In this document: one piece after another, positions 19,393 to 27,773 of the stretch
Layout of the letters: the number at the start of each line of letters is the position of its first letter
How positions within the stretch are numbered: position 1 is the stretch's first letter
Position numbers and translations under genes: made by a program
Source: JALZDI01 sp036259355
GTDB taxonomy: Bacteria > Actinomycetota > Actinomycetes > Propionibacteriales > Nocardioidaceae
DNA length: 64,000 nucleotides
Reading direction: 5' to 3'
Assembly (NCBI GenBank): GCA_036259355.1
Contig: DATABY010000046.1
Coordinates: 3,426-67,425, forward strand
Notes under the pieces: model-generated
What the model was told of the DNA's origin: nothing
Databases searched by the model: none
The model's input: only the letters and a program-made list of their open reading frames with translations

Positions 19393-19414
19393 CCCACGTG
19401 AACGCGAAGTGAAC
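19393..19414 (-). promoter_or_regulatory. PHO-box-like direct repeat between phoU and senX3
   Basis: On the minus strand two 11-base units stand in tandem: GTTCACTTCGC and GTTCACGTGGG. A weaker third unit (GTCGCCTCACG) follows. This matches the direct-repeat PHO box of actinobacterial PhoP/RegX3-type regulators, GTTCACC-like units repeated every 11 bases. It is a likely RegX3 site giving phosphate-dependent control of phoU and senX3-regX3. Confidence 0.6.
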
Positions 19415-19473
19415 AACGACGAAACCGCTGGTCAGAGCGCCTCCTGCCGGCCAACAACGGGTGTCGGCCTGCG

Positions 19474-19479
19474 TACCAT
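19474..19479 (+). promoter_or_regulatory. candidate -10 TACCAT for senX3
   Basis: TACCAT ends 8 bases before the GTG at 19488 with no ribosome site. It is 60 bases downstream of the PHO-box-like repeat. Confidence 0.45.
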
Positions 19480-19487
19480 GGGGTTCT

Positions 19488-20693
19488 GTGAGCGAGTCGC
19501 TGGCGTTCGCCGTGGTCGGCATCATCGGCATCGTGCTGGGTGCCGGTGCCGTGCTGGCTTTCCGTGCCAGCGAGCACGCGCAGCAGCAGCTCCCCGAACG
19601 GCCCGAGCCGGTCGTGCCTGGGGGTGTCAGTGACGTGCTCTCGGTGCTGCGCTCGTCGGCCGTGGTCGTCGACGCCGAGGACCAGGTGCTCAAGGCCAGC
19701 GCGCCGGCGCATGCGCTCGGCCTCGTGCGTGGTGACCGGCTGGTGGTCGACGAGCTGCTCGACCTGGTGCACCAGGTACGGCGGGACGGTCAGATCCGCG
19801 AGCAGGATCTGGTCCTCGGTCGAGGACACTCCGCCAGCCACGTCGCCGCCCGCGTCGCTCCGCTGGGCAGCCGGCTGGTGCTCGCGCTCGTGGAGGACCA
19901 GACGCGCGAACGCCGTGTCGAGGCAATCCGCCGCGACTTCGTGGCCAACGTCAGCCATGAGCTCAAGACACCGATCGGTGCCCTGGTCCTGCTGTCGGAA
20001 GCGGTCGGCGAGGCGGCCGGTGACGCGGAGGCGGTGGAGCGGTTCAGCGGGCGGATGCGCACGGAGGCCGAGCGGCTCGGCCGGCTGGTGCAGCAGATCA
20101 TCGAGCTGAGCCGACTGCAGGGCGGCGACCCGGCCGACGCGGCAGTGCCGGTGGACCTCGACCGCGTCGTCGACAACGCGCTCGACCGCTCGCGCGTCGA
20201 CGCCGAGGACCAGAACGTCCATCTGGTGCGCAAAGGCGACCGTGGCATCTGGGTGCACGGCAACGCCGAGCAGCTCCTTCTCGCCCTCGGCAACCTCGTG
20301 GAGAACGCCATCGCCTACAGCTCGTCCGGTACCACGGTCGTCGTCGCTGCCAGGCGTGAAGCCTCAGGCGTGCAGATCACCGTGACCGACCGGGGCATCG
20401 GTATCCCGGCCCACGAGCTCGAGCGGATCTTCGAGCGTTTCTATCGCGTCGACCCTGCCCGCGCCCGCTCCACCGGAGGCACCGGCCTCGGGCTGTCCAT
20501 CGTCAAGCACGTCGCGGCCAGCCACGGCGGAGACGTGCAGGTCTGGAGCGTGCAGGGCGAGGGGTCGTCGTTCACGCTGTCGCTGCCCGGCACCGTGGAG
20601 CCCCCGGCAACGCAGCCGAAGGCACGGGACGCCCACCCGGCGAACGCATCCGGCCCCCATCCAGTGTCCCAGCCCGAGGAGGCCAGCCCGTGA
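19488..20693 (+). CDS. senX3: two-component sensor histidine kinase SenX3
   Basis: Membrane histidine kinase of 401 residues for phosphate limitation. An N-terminal helix (about residues 5-26) is followed by a PAS-like domain, the HisKA domain with VANVSHELKTPIGAL (His157) and an HATPase domain (NLVENAIAYSS; DRGIGIPAHELERIFERFYR; GGTGLGLSIVKHV). A second membrane helix, seen in mycobacterial SenX3, is not obvious. GTG at 19488 is used. The stop overlaps the regX3 GTG by 4 bases. Partner phosphate regulator PhoU is divergent next to it. Confidence 0.93.
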   Translation: MSESLAFAVVGIIGIVLGAGAVLAFRASEHAQQQLPERPEPVVPGGVSDVLSVLRSSAVVVDAEDQVLKASAPAHALGLVRGDRLVVDELLDLVHQVRRDGQIREQDLVLGRGHSASHVAARVAPLGSRLVLALVEDQTRERRVEAIRRDFVANVSHELKTPIGALVLLSEAVGEAAGDAEAVERFSGRMRTEAERLGRLVQQIIELSRLQGGDPADAAVPVDLDRVVDNALDRSRVDAEDQNVHLVRKGDRGIWVHGNAEQLLLALGNLVENAIAYSSSGTTVVVAARREASGVQITVTDRGIGIPAHELERIFERFYRVDPARARSTGGTGLGLSIVKHVAASHGGDVQVWSVQGEGSSFTLSLPGTVEPPATQPKARDAHPANASGPHPVSQPEEASP

Positions 20694-21367
20694 CCCGAGT
20701 ACTCGTCGTCGAGGACGAGGAGAGCTACAGCGACCCGCTCGCCTACATGCTTCGCAAGGAGGGCTTCGACGTCTCGGTGGCCGGGGACGGAAACACCGCG
20801 CTGGCCGAGTTCGACCGGTGGGGCGCGGACATCGTGCTGCTCGACCTGATGCTTCCCGGCATCCCCGGCACCGAGGTCTGCCGTCACCTGCGCCAGGTCT
20901 CCAACGTCCCCGTGATCATGGTCAGCGCCAAGGACGCCGAGGTCGACAAGGTGGTGGGTCTCGAGCTAGGCGCCGACGACTACATCACCAAGCCCTACTC
21001 ACCGCGCGAGCTCGTCGCACGGGTGCGCGCGGTGCTGCGGCGCGGCCAGGAGCGTGATCTCGCGCCGGCCACGCTCGAGGCCGGCCGGGTCCGCATGGAC
21101 GTGGACCGCCACGTCGTGACGGTGGGCGGTAGCGAGGTGCGCCTGCCGCTGAAGGAGTTCGAGCTTCTCGAGATGTTCCTGCGCAACACCGGCCGGGTGC
21201 TGACCCGCGCGCAGCTGATCGACCGTATCTGGGGAGCCGACTACGTCGGCGACACCAAGACGCTCGACGTGCACGTCAAGCGGCTGCGCGCCAAGGTCGA
21301 GCCTGACCCGGCGCACCCGCGTCACCTCGTCACCGTGCGGGGCCTGGGCTACAAGTACGAGTCCTGA
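20690..21367 (+). CDS. regX3: response regulator RegX3
   Basis: OmpR-type regulator of 225 residues that receives phosphate from SenX3 and controls phosphate-scavenging genes. Receiver domain: VVEDEES, phospho-acceptor Asp52 in LLDLMLPG, and KPYSPREL. The winged-helix domain ends with TVRGLGYKYES. The GTG overlaps the end of senX3 by 4 bases, so the pair is coupled. Confidence 0.95.
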   Translation: MTRVLVVEDEESYSDPLAYMLRKEGFDVSVAGDGNTALAEFDRWGADIVLLDLMLPGIPGTEVCRHLRQVSNVPVIMVSAKDAEVDKVVGLELGADDYITKPYSPRELVARVRAVLRRGQERDLAPATLEAGRVRMDVDRHVVTVGGSEVRLPLKEFELLEMFLRNTGRVLTRAQLIDRIWGADYVGDTKTLDVHVKRLRAKVEPDPAHPRHLVTVRGLGYKYES

Positions 21368-21388
21368 CCGGGCGGCAGCCCTCGCCGG

Positions 21389-21904
21389 CTACGGCAGCGG
21401 CACGTCCTCGTACGGGCCCTCCGGTGACACCACCGGCACCTGCACCTGGATCGGCTGCGAGCGCTCGAACTGCAGGGTCAGCTGTACGAAGAGGCCCTGC
21501 CGGGCCTCGCCCTGGACCTGCACAGTCGGCGGCTCGTCGAGCTGGACCAGCCGCTCGGGCGGCAGGACGACGCTCGGGCGAAGCATCGAAGACTGCAGCG
21601 GCGGCGCCCCCTGCTCGGACTCCACGGTGGCGCCCACCAGGCGGTCGGTGCGACGCGTCTTGTTCAGCAGCACACCCACGAGCGTGCCCCGGCCGGACTC
21701 CGACGCCACGACCAGCAGGTTCATGCCCCAGACACCGTCATCGCGCACGTTGACGCCGACTGCGGGGTTGTAGTCCTGCAACACCGGCGAGTCGAACCCC
21801 GACGCGCAACCGGACAGCAGCGGAAGCGCGACGGCGACAGCCGCGGCAAGAGCGCGGCGACGTCGTGAGGGGTGGCCCGTAGACGGCCGGGGTGAGGGCT
21901 GCAC
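21389..21904 (-). CDS. secreted lipoprotein of unknown function
   Basis: Lipoprotein of 171 residues. An arginine-rich start and hydrophobic core lead to the lipobox LLSGCA; the cysteine would be lipidated and leave about 140 exported residues. The mature part has NPAVGVNVRDDGVWGMN and PPLQSSMLRPSVVLPPERL, of a small beta-rich type found near regX3/carD in actinobacteria. GTG at 21904 with AGAGGA 8 bases upstream is chosen over a start 13 codons earlier. It converges on regX3 and diverges from carD. A copper-chaperone-like fold is possible but not shown; no Met/His copper site is evident. Confidence 0.7.
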   Translation of the reverse strand: MQPSPRPSTGHPSRRRRALAAAVAVALPLLSGCASGFDSPVLQDYNPAVGVNVRDDGVWGMNLLVVASESGRGTLVGVLLNKTRRTDRLVGATVESEQGAPPLQSSMLRPSVVLPPERLVQLDEPPTVQVQGEARQGLFVQLTLQFERSQPIQVQVPVVSPEGPYEDVPLP

Positions 21905-22033
21905 GTGGTGTTCCTCTCGGAGCGCTCGGGGACCTGCGCGCATGCTCGGCGGCGTGCGTTGGTGACCGCGCTCAGCCTAGCCATCGGCGTCGCGGAAATG
22001 CTTGCCGGTACCTCACCCGGCGCGCACCGAAAT

Positions 22034-22129
22034 CCCCTCAGGCATGAAGGGGTGCGGTTTGTCAACCCCCAATCTGGGGCCTGACCAGCACAAACGCCGA
22101 GAGGAGTGGTCTTCGGCACGTGCTATTCT
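22034..22129 (+). promoter_or_regulatory. carD upstream region with candidate -10
   Basis: Two small inverted repeats (CCCCT/AGGGG at 22034-22052 and CCCC/GGGG at 22067-22079) precede an extended -10-like element TGC-TATTCT (hexamer 22124-22129). The predicted start is about 18 bases before the carD ATG, with GGAAGGGG as ribosome site. No clear -35 is seen. Confidence 0.35.
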
Positions 22130-22153
22130 GGATACCTAGGAAGGGGTACTTGA

Positions 22154-22639
22154 ATGACTTTTGCAGTCGGCGAGACGGTGGTCTACCCCAATCATGGGGC
22201 CGCCGTGATCGAGGACATCGAGACCCGTCAGATCAAGGGTGAAGACAAGACCTACCTGGTTCTTCGCATCGTCGCACAGAACGACCTCGTGGTTCGGGTT
22301 CCCGCCTGCAACCTCGACCTCGTCGGTGTCCGCGACGTCGTCGACAAGGACGGGCTTGACCGCGTGTTCGGCGTACTCCGTGCGGAGCACACCGAGGAGC
22401 CCACGAACTGGTCGCGTCGGTACAAGGCCAACCTGGAGAAGCTGCACTCCGGCAACGTGCTGAAGGTGGCAGAGGTCGTGCGTGACCTCTGGCGCCGTGA
22501 GCGCGACCGCGGCCTCTCCGCCGGCGAGAAGCGCATGCTGGCCAAGGCGCGCCAGATCCTGGTGTCGGAGCTCGCGCTGTGCGAGAAGACCAACGAGGAC
22601 AAGGCCGAGGCACTGCTCGACGAGGTGCTCGCCTCCTGA
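22154..22639 (+). CDS. carD: CarD-family RNA polymerase-binding regulator
   Basis: Global activator of 161 residues that binds the beta subunit of RNA polymerase and stabilises the open complex, mainly at rRNA promoters. The N-terminal Tudor-like domain starts FAVGETVVYPNHGAAVIEDI, and the helical C-terminal domain has NWSRRYKANLEKL, VVRDLWRRERDRGLS and ALLDEVL. Length and order match mycobacterial CarD. It is followed by a strong terminator, then ispD, as in many actinobacteria. Confidence 0.97.
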   Translation: MTFAVGETVVYPNHGAAVIEDIETRQIKGEDKTYLVLRIVAQNDLVVRVPACNLDLVGVRDVVDKDGLDRVFGVLRAEHTEEPTNWSRRYKANLEKLHSGNVLKVAEVVRDLWRRERDRGLSAGEKRMLAKARQILVSELALCEKTNEDKAEALLDEVLAS

Positions 22640-22647
22640 TCCTCCCG

Positions 22648-22674
22648 TGACCCCCGGCCTGCCGCCGGGGGTCA
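22648..22674 (+). terminator. carD terminator hairpin
   Basis: TGACCCCCGGC (22648-22658) pairs perfectly over 11 bases with GCCGGGGGTCA (22664-22674) around CTGCC. It starts 9 bases after the carD stop and is followed by TGTCTGTGG, weakly T-rich. Confidence 0.85.
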
Positions 22675-22701
22675 TGTCTGTGGAAGAGAAGACGTACCCC
22701 G

Positions 22702-23397
22702 TTGCCGACCGCCGCCCTCGTGCCCGCCGCCGGGCGTGGTGAGCGGCTCGGCCCCGGCGGTGACCCCAAGGCGCTGCGCGTCGTCGCGGGCGCGCCGTTG
22801 CTCGTCCACGCCGTACGCCGCCTGTGCCGGTCCGGCGCCGTCGACCTGGTCGTGGTAGCGGCCCCTCCCGGCCGGGTGGCGCCCGTCGAGGACCTGCTGC
22901 GCGGCGCGGTCGACGGCGTGCCACTGTCGGTCGTCGCCGGCGGCGACACCCGGCAGCAGTCGGTGGCCGCCGCCCTTGCCGTTCTCGCGCCCGATGTCGA
23001 CGTGGTGCTGGTGCACGACGCCGCCCGCGCCTTCGCTCCTCCCGATCTCACCCGGCGCGTGGCCCAGGCGGTACGCGCGGGCGCCGCAGCCGTCGTGCCG
23101 GTGCTGCCCGTCAACGACACGATCAAGCACGTGACCGGCGACACCGTGCGGGGCACCGTGGACCGCAGCGACCTGCGGGCGGTCCAGACACCGCAGGGCT
23201 TCCGGCGCGACGTCCTCGAACGCGCGCACGCCGCGGGTGCCGACGGTGGAACCGGGGCCACCGACGACGCCGCGCTGGTGGAGTCGCTCGGCCTGACCGT
23301 CACCGTCGTCGACGGGTCGGAGGAGGCCTTCAAGGTGACCCGGCCGTTGGACCTGCTGGTCGCCGAGGCGCTGCTGCGCTCGCCTCAGACGGGGTAG
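22702..23397 (+). CDS. ispD: 2-C-methyl-D-erythritol 4-phosphate cytidylyltransferase
   Basis: Third enzyme of the MEP isoprenoid pathway; makes CDP-methylerythritol. The 231-residue protein has the nucleotide loop VPAAGRGERLGPGGDPKAL, HDAARAFAPPDL, and VQTPQGFRRDVLERAH. TTG at 22702 is the only start that includes the full first beta strand and loop; it is not strongly supported by a ribosome site. The 3' end overlaps that of ispF by 13 bases on the opposite strand. Confidence 0.9.
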   Translation: MPTAALVPAAGRGERLGPGGDPKALRVVAGAPLLVHAVRRLCRSGAVDLVVVAAPPGRVAPVEDLLRGAVDGVPLSVVAGGDTRQQSVAAALAVLAPDVDVVLVHDAARAFAPPDLTRRVAQAVRAGAAAVVPVLPVNDTIKHVTGDTVRGTVDRSDLRAVQTPQGFRRDVLERAHAAGADGGTGATDDAALVESLGLTVTVVDGSEEAFKVTRPLDLLVAEALLRSPQTG

Positions 23398-23879
23398 ACC
23401 AGGGCGGTCGCGATCGCGGCGATGCCCTCTCCGCGCCCGGTCAGCCCGAGGCCGTCGGTGGTGGTGGCGCTGACCGTCACCGGGGCGTCAGCGACCTGGC
23501 TCAGCACCTGCTCGGCCTCCGCCCGGCGCGGGCCGAGCTTCGGCCGGTTCCCCACCACCTGGATCGCGATGTTGCCGACGCGCAGCCCGCACTCGGCGAC
23601 CCGGCGTACCGTCTCACCGACCAGCGCGGCTCCGCTGGCCCCTGCCCAGGCCGGCTCGGACGTGCCGAAGTTGCTGCCCAGGTCGCCGAGCCCGGCGGCC
23701 GACAGCAGCGCGTCGCAGGCGGCGTGACAGGCCACGTCGGCGTCGGAGTGCCCGGCCAGCCCCGCGGGCTCGTCGGGCCACTCCAGGCCGGCCAGCCACA
23801 GCGGCCGGCCTTCCTGGAACGGGTGCACGTCCACGCCGATACCGACCCGGGGAGCTCCGTTGTCCACGCGGTCGATCAT
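23385..23879 (-). CDS. ispF: 2-C-methyl-D-erythritol 2,4-cyclodiphosphate synthase
   Basis: Zinc enzyme of 164 residues in the MEP pathway that forms methylerythritol cyclodiphosphate. Metal ligands are in VGIGVDVHPF and HSDADVACHAACDALL; GDLGSNFGTSEP and the TTTDGLGLTGRGEGIAA C-terminus are typical. ATG at 23879 is used; the open frame upstream is a shadow of the next gene. Unlike the usual ispDF order on one strand, it faces ispD and shares its last 13 bases. Confidence 0.92.
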   Translation of the reverse strand: MIDRVDNGAPRVGIGVDVHPFQEGRPLWLAGLEWPDEPAGLAGHSDADVACHAACDALLSAAGLGDLGSNFGTSEPAWAGASGAALVGETVRRVAECGLRVGNIAIQVVGNRPKLGPRRAEAEQVLSQVADAPVTVSATTTDGLGLTGRGEGIAAIATALVYPV

Positions 23880-23922
23880 GCCGCAGGGGGGAGCCGGTTG
23901 TGTCGTGCGGGAGGATGGGGCC

Positions 23923-25464
23923 ATGAACGAGCCGGCCCTGCGGGGTCTCGTCGCCGGCGTGGTCAGCGTCGGAGCGGGGCTCGGCGCCGCCGAGGTGGTG
24001 ACCGGCCTGCTGTCGCTGCGCAGCTCGCCGGTGCTCGCGATCGGCGAGGGGGTCATCGAGGTCACGCCGGGCGACCTGGCCGAGGCGGCCATCGCAGCGG
24101 TGGGTCAGCTCGACAAGCCGCTGCTGGTCATCGGGACCGTCCTGGGCGCGCTGCTGCTGGGCGGGTTGGCGGGGTCGCTGGCCACGTCCCGGCGGGTGCT
24201 CGGCATGCTCGTGCTCGTCGCGATGGGCGGGCTCGGGATGGTCGCGGCCATGAGCGCGCCGGACTCCTCGGTCGCCGACGCGCTGCCCCCGGTCGTCGCG
24301 GCGCTGGTCTCGATGGGGCTGCTGAGCTACCTGCTCGGCTGGGCGGCGCGCGGGACCGCCTCCGAGAGCGGTGCGCCGTCGGAGCCCGACGAGCGTCCCG
24401 GTGCGCTCGACCGGCGCGGGTTCCTCGCCAGGGCCGGTGTTGTGGGCCTCGGCGCTGTCGCGCTGACCGGTGTGGGACGCCTGCTGTCCGGTGGACGGCA
24501 GGCGGTCGAGGCCGCCCGGCAGGCCGTCTCCCTGCGGCTGCCGAAGCCGGTGGCCCCCCAAGGCGTCGCCGTGCCGGTGCCGGGCGTCGGTCCGTGGATC
24601 ACGCCGAACGACACGTTCTACCGGATCGACACCGCACTCGCCGTTCCGCGGCTGGTCCCCGAGGACTGGCGGCTGCGCATCCACGGCATGGTCGACCGCG
24701 AGATCGAGCTCACCTACGACGACCTGGTCGGACGCGGGCTGCGCCAGCACTGGTTCACGCTGTGCTGCGTGTCCAACGAGGTGGGCGGGTCGCTGATCGG
24801 CAACGCGCAGTGGTCCGGCGTACGTATCGCCGACCTGCTCGCCGAGGCGGGGGTGCAGCCGGGTGCCGACGCCGTCCTCTCGACGTCCGTCGACGGATGG
24901 AACTGCGGCACCCCGCTCGAGGCGCTCACCGACGACCGTGCGGCCCTGCTCGCGGTCGCGATGAACGGTGAACCGCTGCCGATCGAGCACGGGTTCCCGG
25001 TGCGGATGGTGGTGCCGGGTCTGTACGGCTACGTGTCCGCGACCAAGTGGGTCGTCGACCTCGAGGTGTCCCGGTTCGCGGACTTCTCGGCGTACTGGAC
25101 GCAGCGCGGGTGGTCACCGCGCGGCCCGGTCAAGACCCAGTCGCGCATCGACGCGCCCCGCAACGGCGACGAGCTCCGGGCCGGCCCGGTGGCGGTCGGC
25201 GGCGTCGCCTGGGCGCAGCACACCGGCATCGAGAAGGTGGAGGTGCGCATCGACGACGGACCGTGGCAGCCGGCCCGACTGGCAGGGGTGCCCAACCTGG
25301 ACACCTGGCGACAGTGGGCCTACGGGTGGGACGCCGAACCCGGGGAGCACCGCGTCGCCGTGCGGGCCACCGACATGTCGGGCTACACGCAGACGCCCGA
25401 GCGAACCGACGTGGTGCCCGACGGCGCCACCGGCTGGCACACGATCGTCGTCTCCGTGACCTGA
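23923..25464 (+). CDS. membrane-anchored molybdopterin-dependent oxidoreductase (sulfite-oxidase-like)
   Basis: Protein of 513 residues. The first about 145 residues form four or five hydrophobic helices. They are followed by LDRRGFLARAGVVGLGA, which looks like a twin-arginine signal placed internally, then a sulfite-oxidase-like molybdopterin domain (NDTFYRIDTALAVPRL; conserved Cys in FTLCCVSNEVGG; GYVSATKWV) and a C-terminal immunoglobulin-like domain of the Mo-co dimerisation type (WAQHTGIEKVEVRIDDG). The catalytic part should face outside the membrane. ATG at 23923 has GGAGG 9 bases upstream. Substrate (sulfite, nitrate, methionine sulfoxide) unknown. Confidence 0.85.
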   Translation: MNEPALRGLVAGVVSVGAGLGAAEVVTGLLSLRSSPVLAIGEGVIEVTPGDLAEAAIAAVGQLDKPLLVIGTVLGALLLGGLAGSLATSRRVLGMLVLVAMGGLGMVAAMSAPDSSVADALPPVVAALVSMGLLSYLLGWAARGTASESGAPSEPDERPGALDRRGFLARAGVVGLGAVALTGVGRLLSGGRQAVEAARQAVSLRLPKPVAPQGVAVPVPGVGPWITPNDTFYRIDTALAVPRLVPEDWRLRIHGMVDREIELTYDDLVGRGLRQHWFTLCCVSNEVGGSLIGNAQWSGVRIADLLAEAGVQPGADAVLSTSVDGWNCGTPLEALTDDRAALLAVAMNGEPLPIEHGFPVRMVVPGLYGYVSATKWVVDLEVSRFADFSAYWTQRGWSPRGPVKTQSRIDAPRNGDELRAGPVAVGGVAWAQHTGIEKVEVRIDDGPWQPARLAGVPNLDTWRQWAYGWDAEPGEHRVAVRATDMSGYTQTPERTDVVPDGATGWHTIVVSVT

Positions 25465-25468
25465 GGCG

Positions 25469-26173
25469 CTAGCCGGCACGCACCCCGGACAGCAGGCGCT
25501 TGCGCTGCGCCGCCGGCAGTCGGCCCAGGAGTCCGGCGAGCTCGGCCCACAGGGCGGTACGACGACTGGCCCAGCCGACCATGTCCTGCAGCCGCTCCTC
25601 CGGGAGCACCCGCGCCAGGCGGTCGAGTGCCGCGTCGTCGGTGACCCGCAGCGCCACCAGCACCAACGTCTCCGCGTCACCGATGGACTCCACCACCGCT
25701 ACGACCTGCTCGTCGCTCAGCGCGACGACGACCTCCGCCATCGTGTCGTGGTCCTCCCGGTCGCACAGCACGTCGGCGACCCGGTTGATCAGCTGCACCG
25801 GCAGCCGCGAGAGAACGGGCTCGGCCAGCGCGGGGGAGAGGAACGACGCGACGTCGGCGACGTAGTCCACCGACATGCGCCCGGACATGGCCGCGGCCTG
25901 GTCCGGCGGCAGGGACGCCACCACACCGGCGGACACCCGGGGCGGCAGCATGCGCTGTGCCAGGGGCGCGGTGACCTTCATCGGGAGCAGCCGGCTGGCC
26001 GAGGCGATACGGGAGTAGGTCTCCCGGTGGTCGGCGTACATCCGCTCGAAGATCGCCATCCGCAGTGCGCGGATCTCGCGCGCGGAGAACCGGCAGAGGA
26101 AGTCGATCTCGCGCGGTCTGCAGCGCAGCACCTGCGCCGTTCGCGCGATCTCGGCGGTGACGCCCGCGCTCAA
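25469..26173 (-). CDS. MgtE N-domain-like helical repeat protein
   Basis: Soluble all-helical protein of 234 residues. Repeats such as VVASLPPDQAAAMSGRMSVD, LAEPVLSRLPVQLINRVADVL and VVVALSDEQVVAVVESIGD resemble the intracellular N-terminal repeats of MgtE magnesium channels, but there is no membrane part. Function unknown. It is the last gene of a three-gene unit; its ATG overlaps the stop of the 79-residue gene by 4 bases. Confidence 0.6.
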   Translation of the reverse strand: MSAGVTAEIARTAQVLRCRPREIDFLCRFSAREIRALRMAIFERMYADHRETYSRIASASRLLPMKVTAPLAQRMLPPRVSAGVVASLPPDQAAAMSGRMSVDYVADVASFLSPALAEPVLSRLPVQLINRVADVLCDREDHDTMAEVVVALSDEQVVAVVESIGDAETLVLVALRVTDDAALDRLARVLPEERLQDMVGWASRRTALWAELAGLLGRLPAAQRKRLLSGVRAG

Positions 26174-26409
26174 CCGTGGTCCCGCTGCAGCACCCTGCGG
26201 ACGCGACCGCGCAGCAGTGGGGGGATGGCCGCGACCATCGCGTCGACCGCGGAGTCGACGTCGCCGGCCTCGACCGCGCGAGCCTCCTCGAGGAGCGTGT
26301 GGAGCCGTCTGGCCTCGGCCGGACTCAGGGAGTCGACCAGCAGGGCGGCGTCGGACCGCTCAGCCTCCTGCAGCGTCAGGTCCTCGTGCAGCGCCTCGAC
26401 GGCGTTCAC
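26170..26409 (-). CDS. small acidic helical protein, unknown function
   Basis: Protein of 79 residues, rich in Ala, Glu and Asp in the first two thirds and basic at the end (LLRGRVRRVLQRDHG). No family recognised. It overlaps the upstream C39-like gene by 4 bases (ATGA) and the downstream gene by 4 bases, which argues that it is a real, coupled gene rather than a chance frame. Confidence 0.6.
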   Translation of the reverse strand: MNAVEALHEDLTLQEAERSDAALLVDSLSPAEARRLHTLLEEARAVEAGDVDSAVDAMVAAIPPLLRGRVRRVLQRDHG

Positions 26410-27719
26410 CAGTTGGCCTCCGCGCTCGGTGTCGGCAGGTCCTTGCCCCTCGGCCGGATCACGTAAACCAGGCCACCGGACCCTCCCACCCAGGCGTCGG
26501 CGAACTGGCCGCGGTCGTAGACCCTACGCACACCGCGGTTTCCCCGGGCCGCCGGGTCGTTGACGATCACGTCCCCGCCGGCGGTGAAGCCCCGGATCAC
26601 CATCAGGTGCCCGGCGGTGGAGGAGATCGGTGCGCCGTCGAGCTCGCCGGCCCCGAACTTCACCGACGCCGCGAGTGGGATGCCGGACTTGACGAACCGC
26701 TCGGCCTCGCGTAGCGAGCGCAGCCGGGTGACGAACGAGCGCATGCCGTACCGGTGTGCGTAGGCGGTGTTGAAGGCCCAGTTGCCGGCGCCGTCGTACC
26801 CGTAGTCGTAGACGAAGCGGGCCGCGTGGTCCACGTCGGCATTGCGGTGGCGGTCACCGACCCAGGAGTACTCCCGCGGTCGCGGGCCCTCGCCCCAGAA
26901 ACGCAGCAGCATCGTGGTCGAGGTGGGGCTGCACCACGCCTCGCCACCGTTGCCGAACTGCGGGTAGTGGCCGCGGTGGATCATCTGTGAGCGGCGGGGC
27001 ACCTGCAGGTCCCGGGCACGACGCATGGACGTGCGGGTGGTCGGTGGGTCGCCACCGGGCAGCCGCGACACCATCGCACCGACGCCATGCAGCTGCGGGG
27101 TCCTCGCGGTGCCTGCCCGCCGGAACAGCGTCACCCGCAGCTGCCAGCGCGCGAACGTGGCACGACCGCGCGTGCGCAGCGTGTCGACGGCCACCTCGGC
27201 CACGTCGTCGGCCTGCTCGCCCAGCGTCGTCCGGTGGAAGCGGCGCTCATGCGACGCCCAGTTGCCCAGCGTGTCCCAGCTCGACCGCCTGCCCTGTGGC
27301 GTGCGGCCGCGCATCTGCACGCCGATGAACGTGCCCCGCGGCGTGGTCGCGTTCCACGAGGCGACCGCCTCGGTGAGGCGGAAGCCGGGCCGGACCCACG
27401 GGGACGTCCACCGGGCGAGGTCGTAGGCGGTGCGGCGGCCGCTCTCGGGGTCGCGGTACGTCGTCCGTCCCACCGGGCGGCGGATTCGCACACCGGCCCG
27501 GCGCACCGCGACACCGGCCCCGTGCCCGGAGCGGAGCTGCGCCCGGGTGGCCCACTCGTCGTAGGCGATGTGGCGTGCAGGTCGAGCCGGCGCGGCGTGT
27601 GCTGCCGCGGCCTGGTCGCCCGCGGCGGTCGTACCGGTGGCCAGCAGGGATGCGGCGGTCATGGATGCCACGAAAGTCACGATTAACGTCGGTTTGCGCA
27701 CGAGACCGAACATATCCAT
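26406..27719 (-). CDS. secreted C39-family-like cysteine protease
   Basis: Exported protein of 437 residues. The N-terminus has RKPTLIVTFVASMTAASLLA as signal peptide with an Ala-rich cleavage region. The middle (about 50-230) is a domain of the type found before peptidase C39-like domains. The C-terminal half has the papain-like triad: Cys in GGEAWCSPTSTTMLLRF, His in STAGHLMVIRGF, Asn/Asp in VIVNDPAARGN. It lacks the ABC transporter of bacteriocin C39 proteins. ATG at 27719 with AGGGG upstream is used; the open frame continues far upstream only as a shadow of cysS. First gene of a coupled three-gene operon. Confidence 0.75.
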   Translation of the reverse strand: MDMFGLVRKPTLIVTFVASMTAASLLATGTTAAGDQAAAAHAAPARPARHIAYDEWATRAQLRSGHGAGVAVRRAGVRIRRPVGRTTYRDPESGRRTAYDLARWTSPWVRPGFRLTEAVASWNATTPRGTFIGVQMRGRTPQGRRSSWDTLGNWASHERRFHRTTLGEQADDVAEVAVDTLRTRGRATFARWQLRVTLFRRAGTARTPQLHGVGAMVSRLPGGDPPTTRTSMRRARDLQVPRRSQMIHRGHYPQFGNGGEAWCSPTSTTMLLRFWGEGPRPREYSWVGDRHRNADVDHAARFVYDYGYDGAGNWAFNTAYAHRYGMRSFVTRLRSLREAERFVKSGIPLAASVKFGAGELDGAPISSTAGHLMVIRGFTAGGDVIVNDPAARGNRGVRRVYDRGQFADAWVGGSGGLVYVIRPRGKDLPTPSAEANW

Positions 27720-27773
27720 TACATACCCCTGCCGACAGGCAAATGCCCAGACCCGAGCGCGACGCGCGGTCGA

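Noticed and set aside
22824..24971. 715-codon plus-strand frame
   Set aside because: It crosses ispD, ispF and the molybdenum enzyme in a different frame and has Arg/Gly low complexity without motifs.
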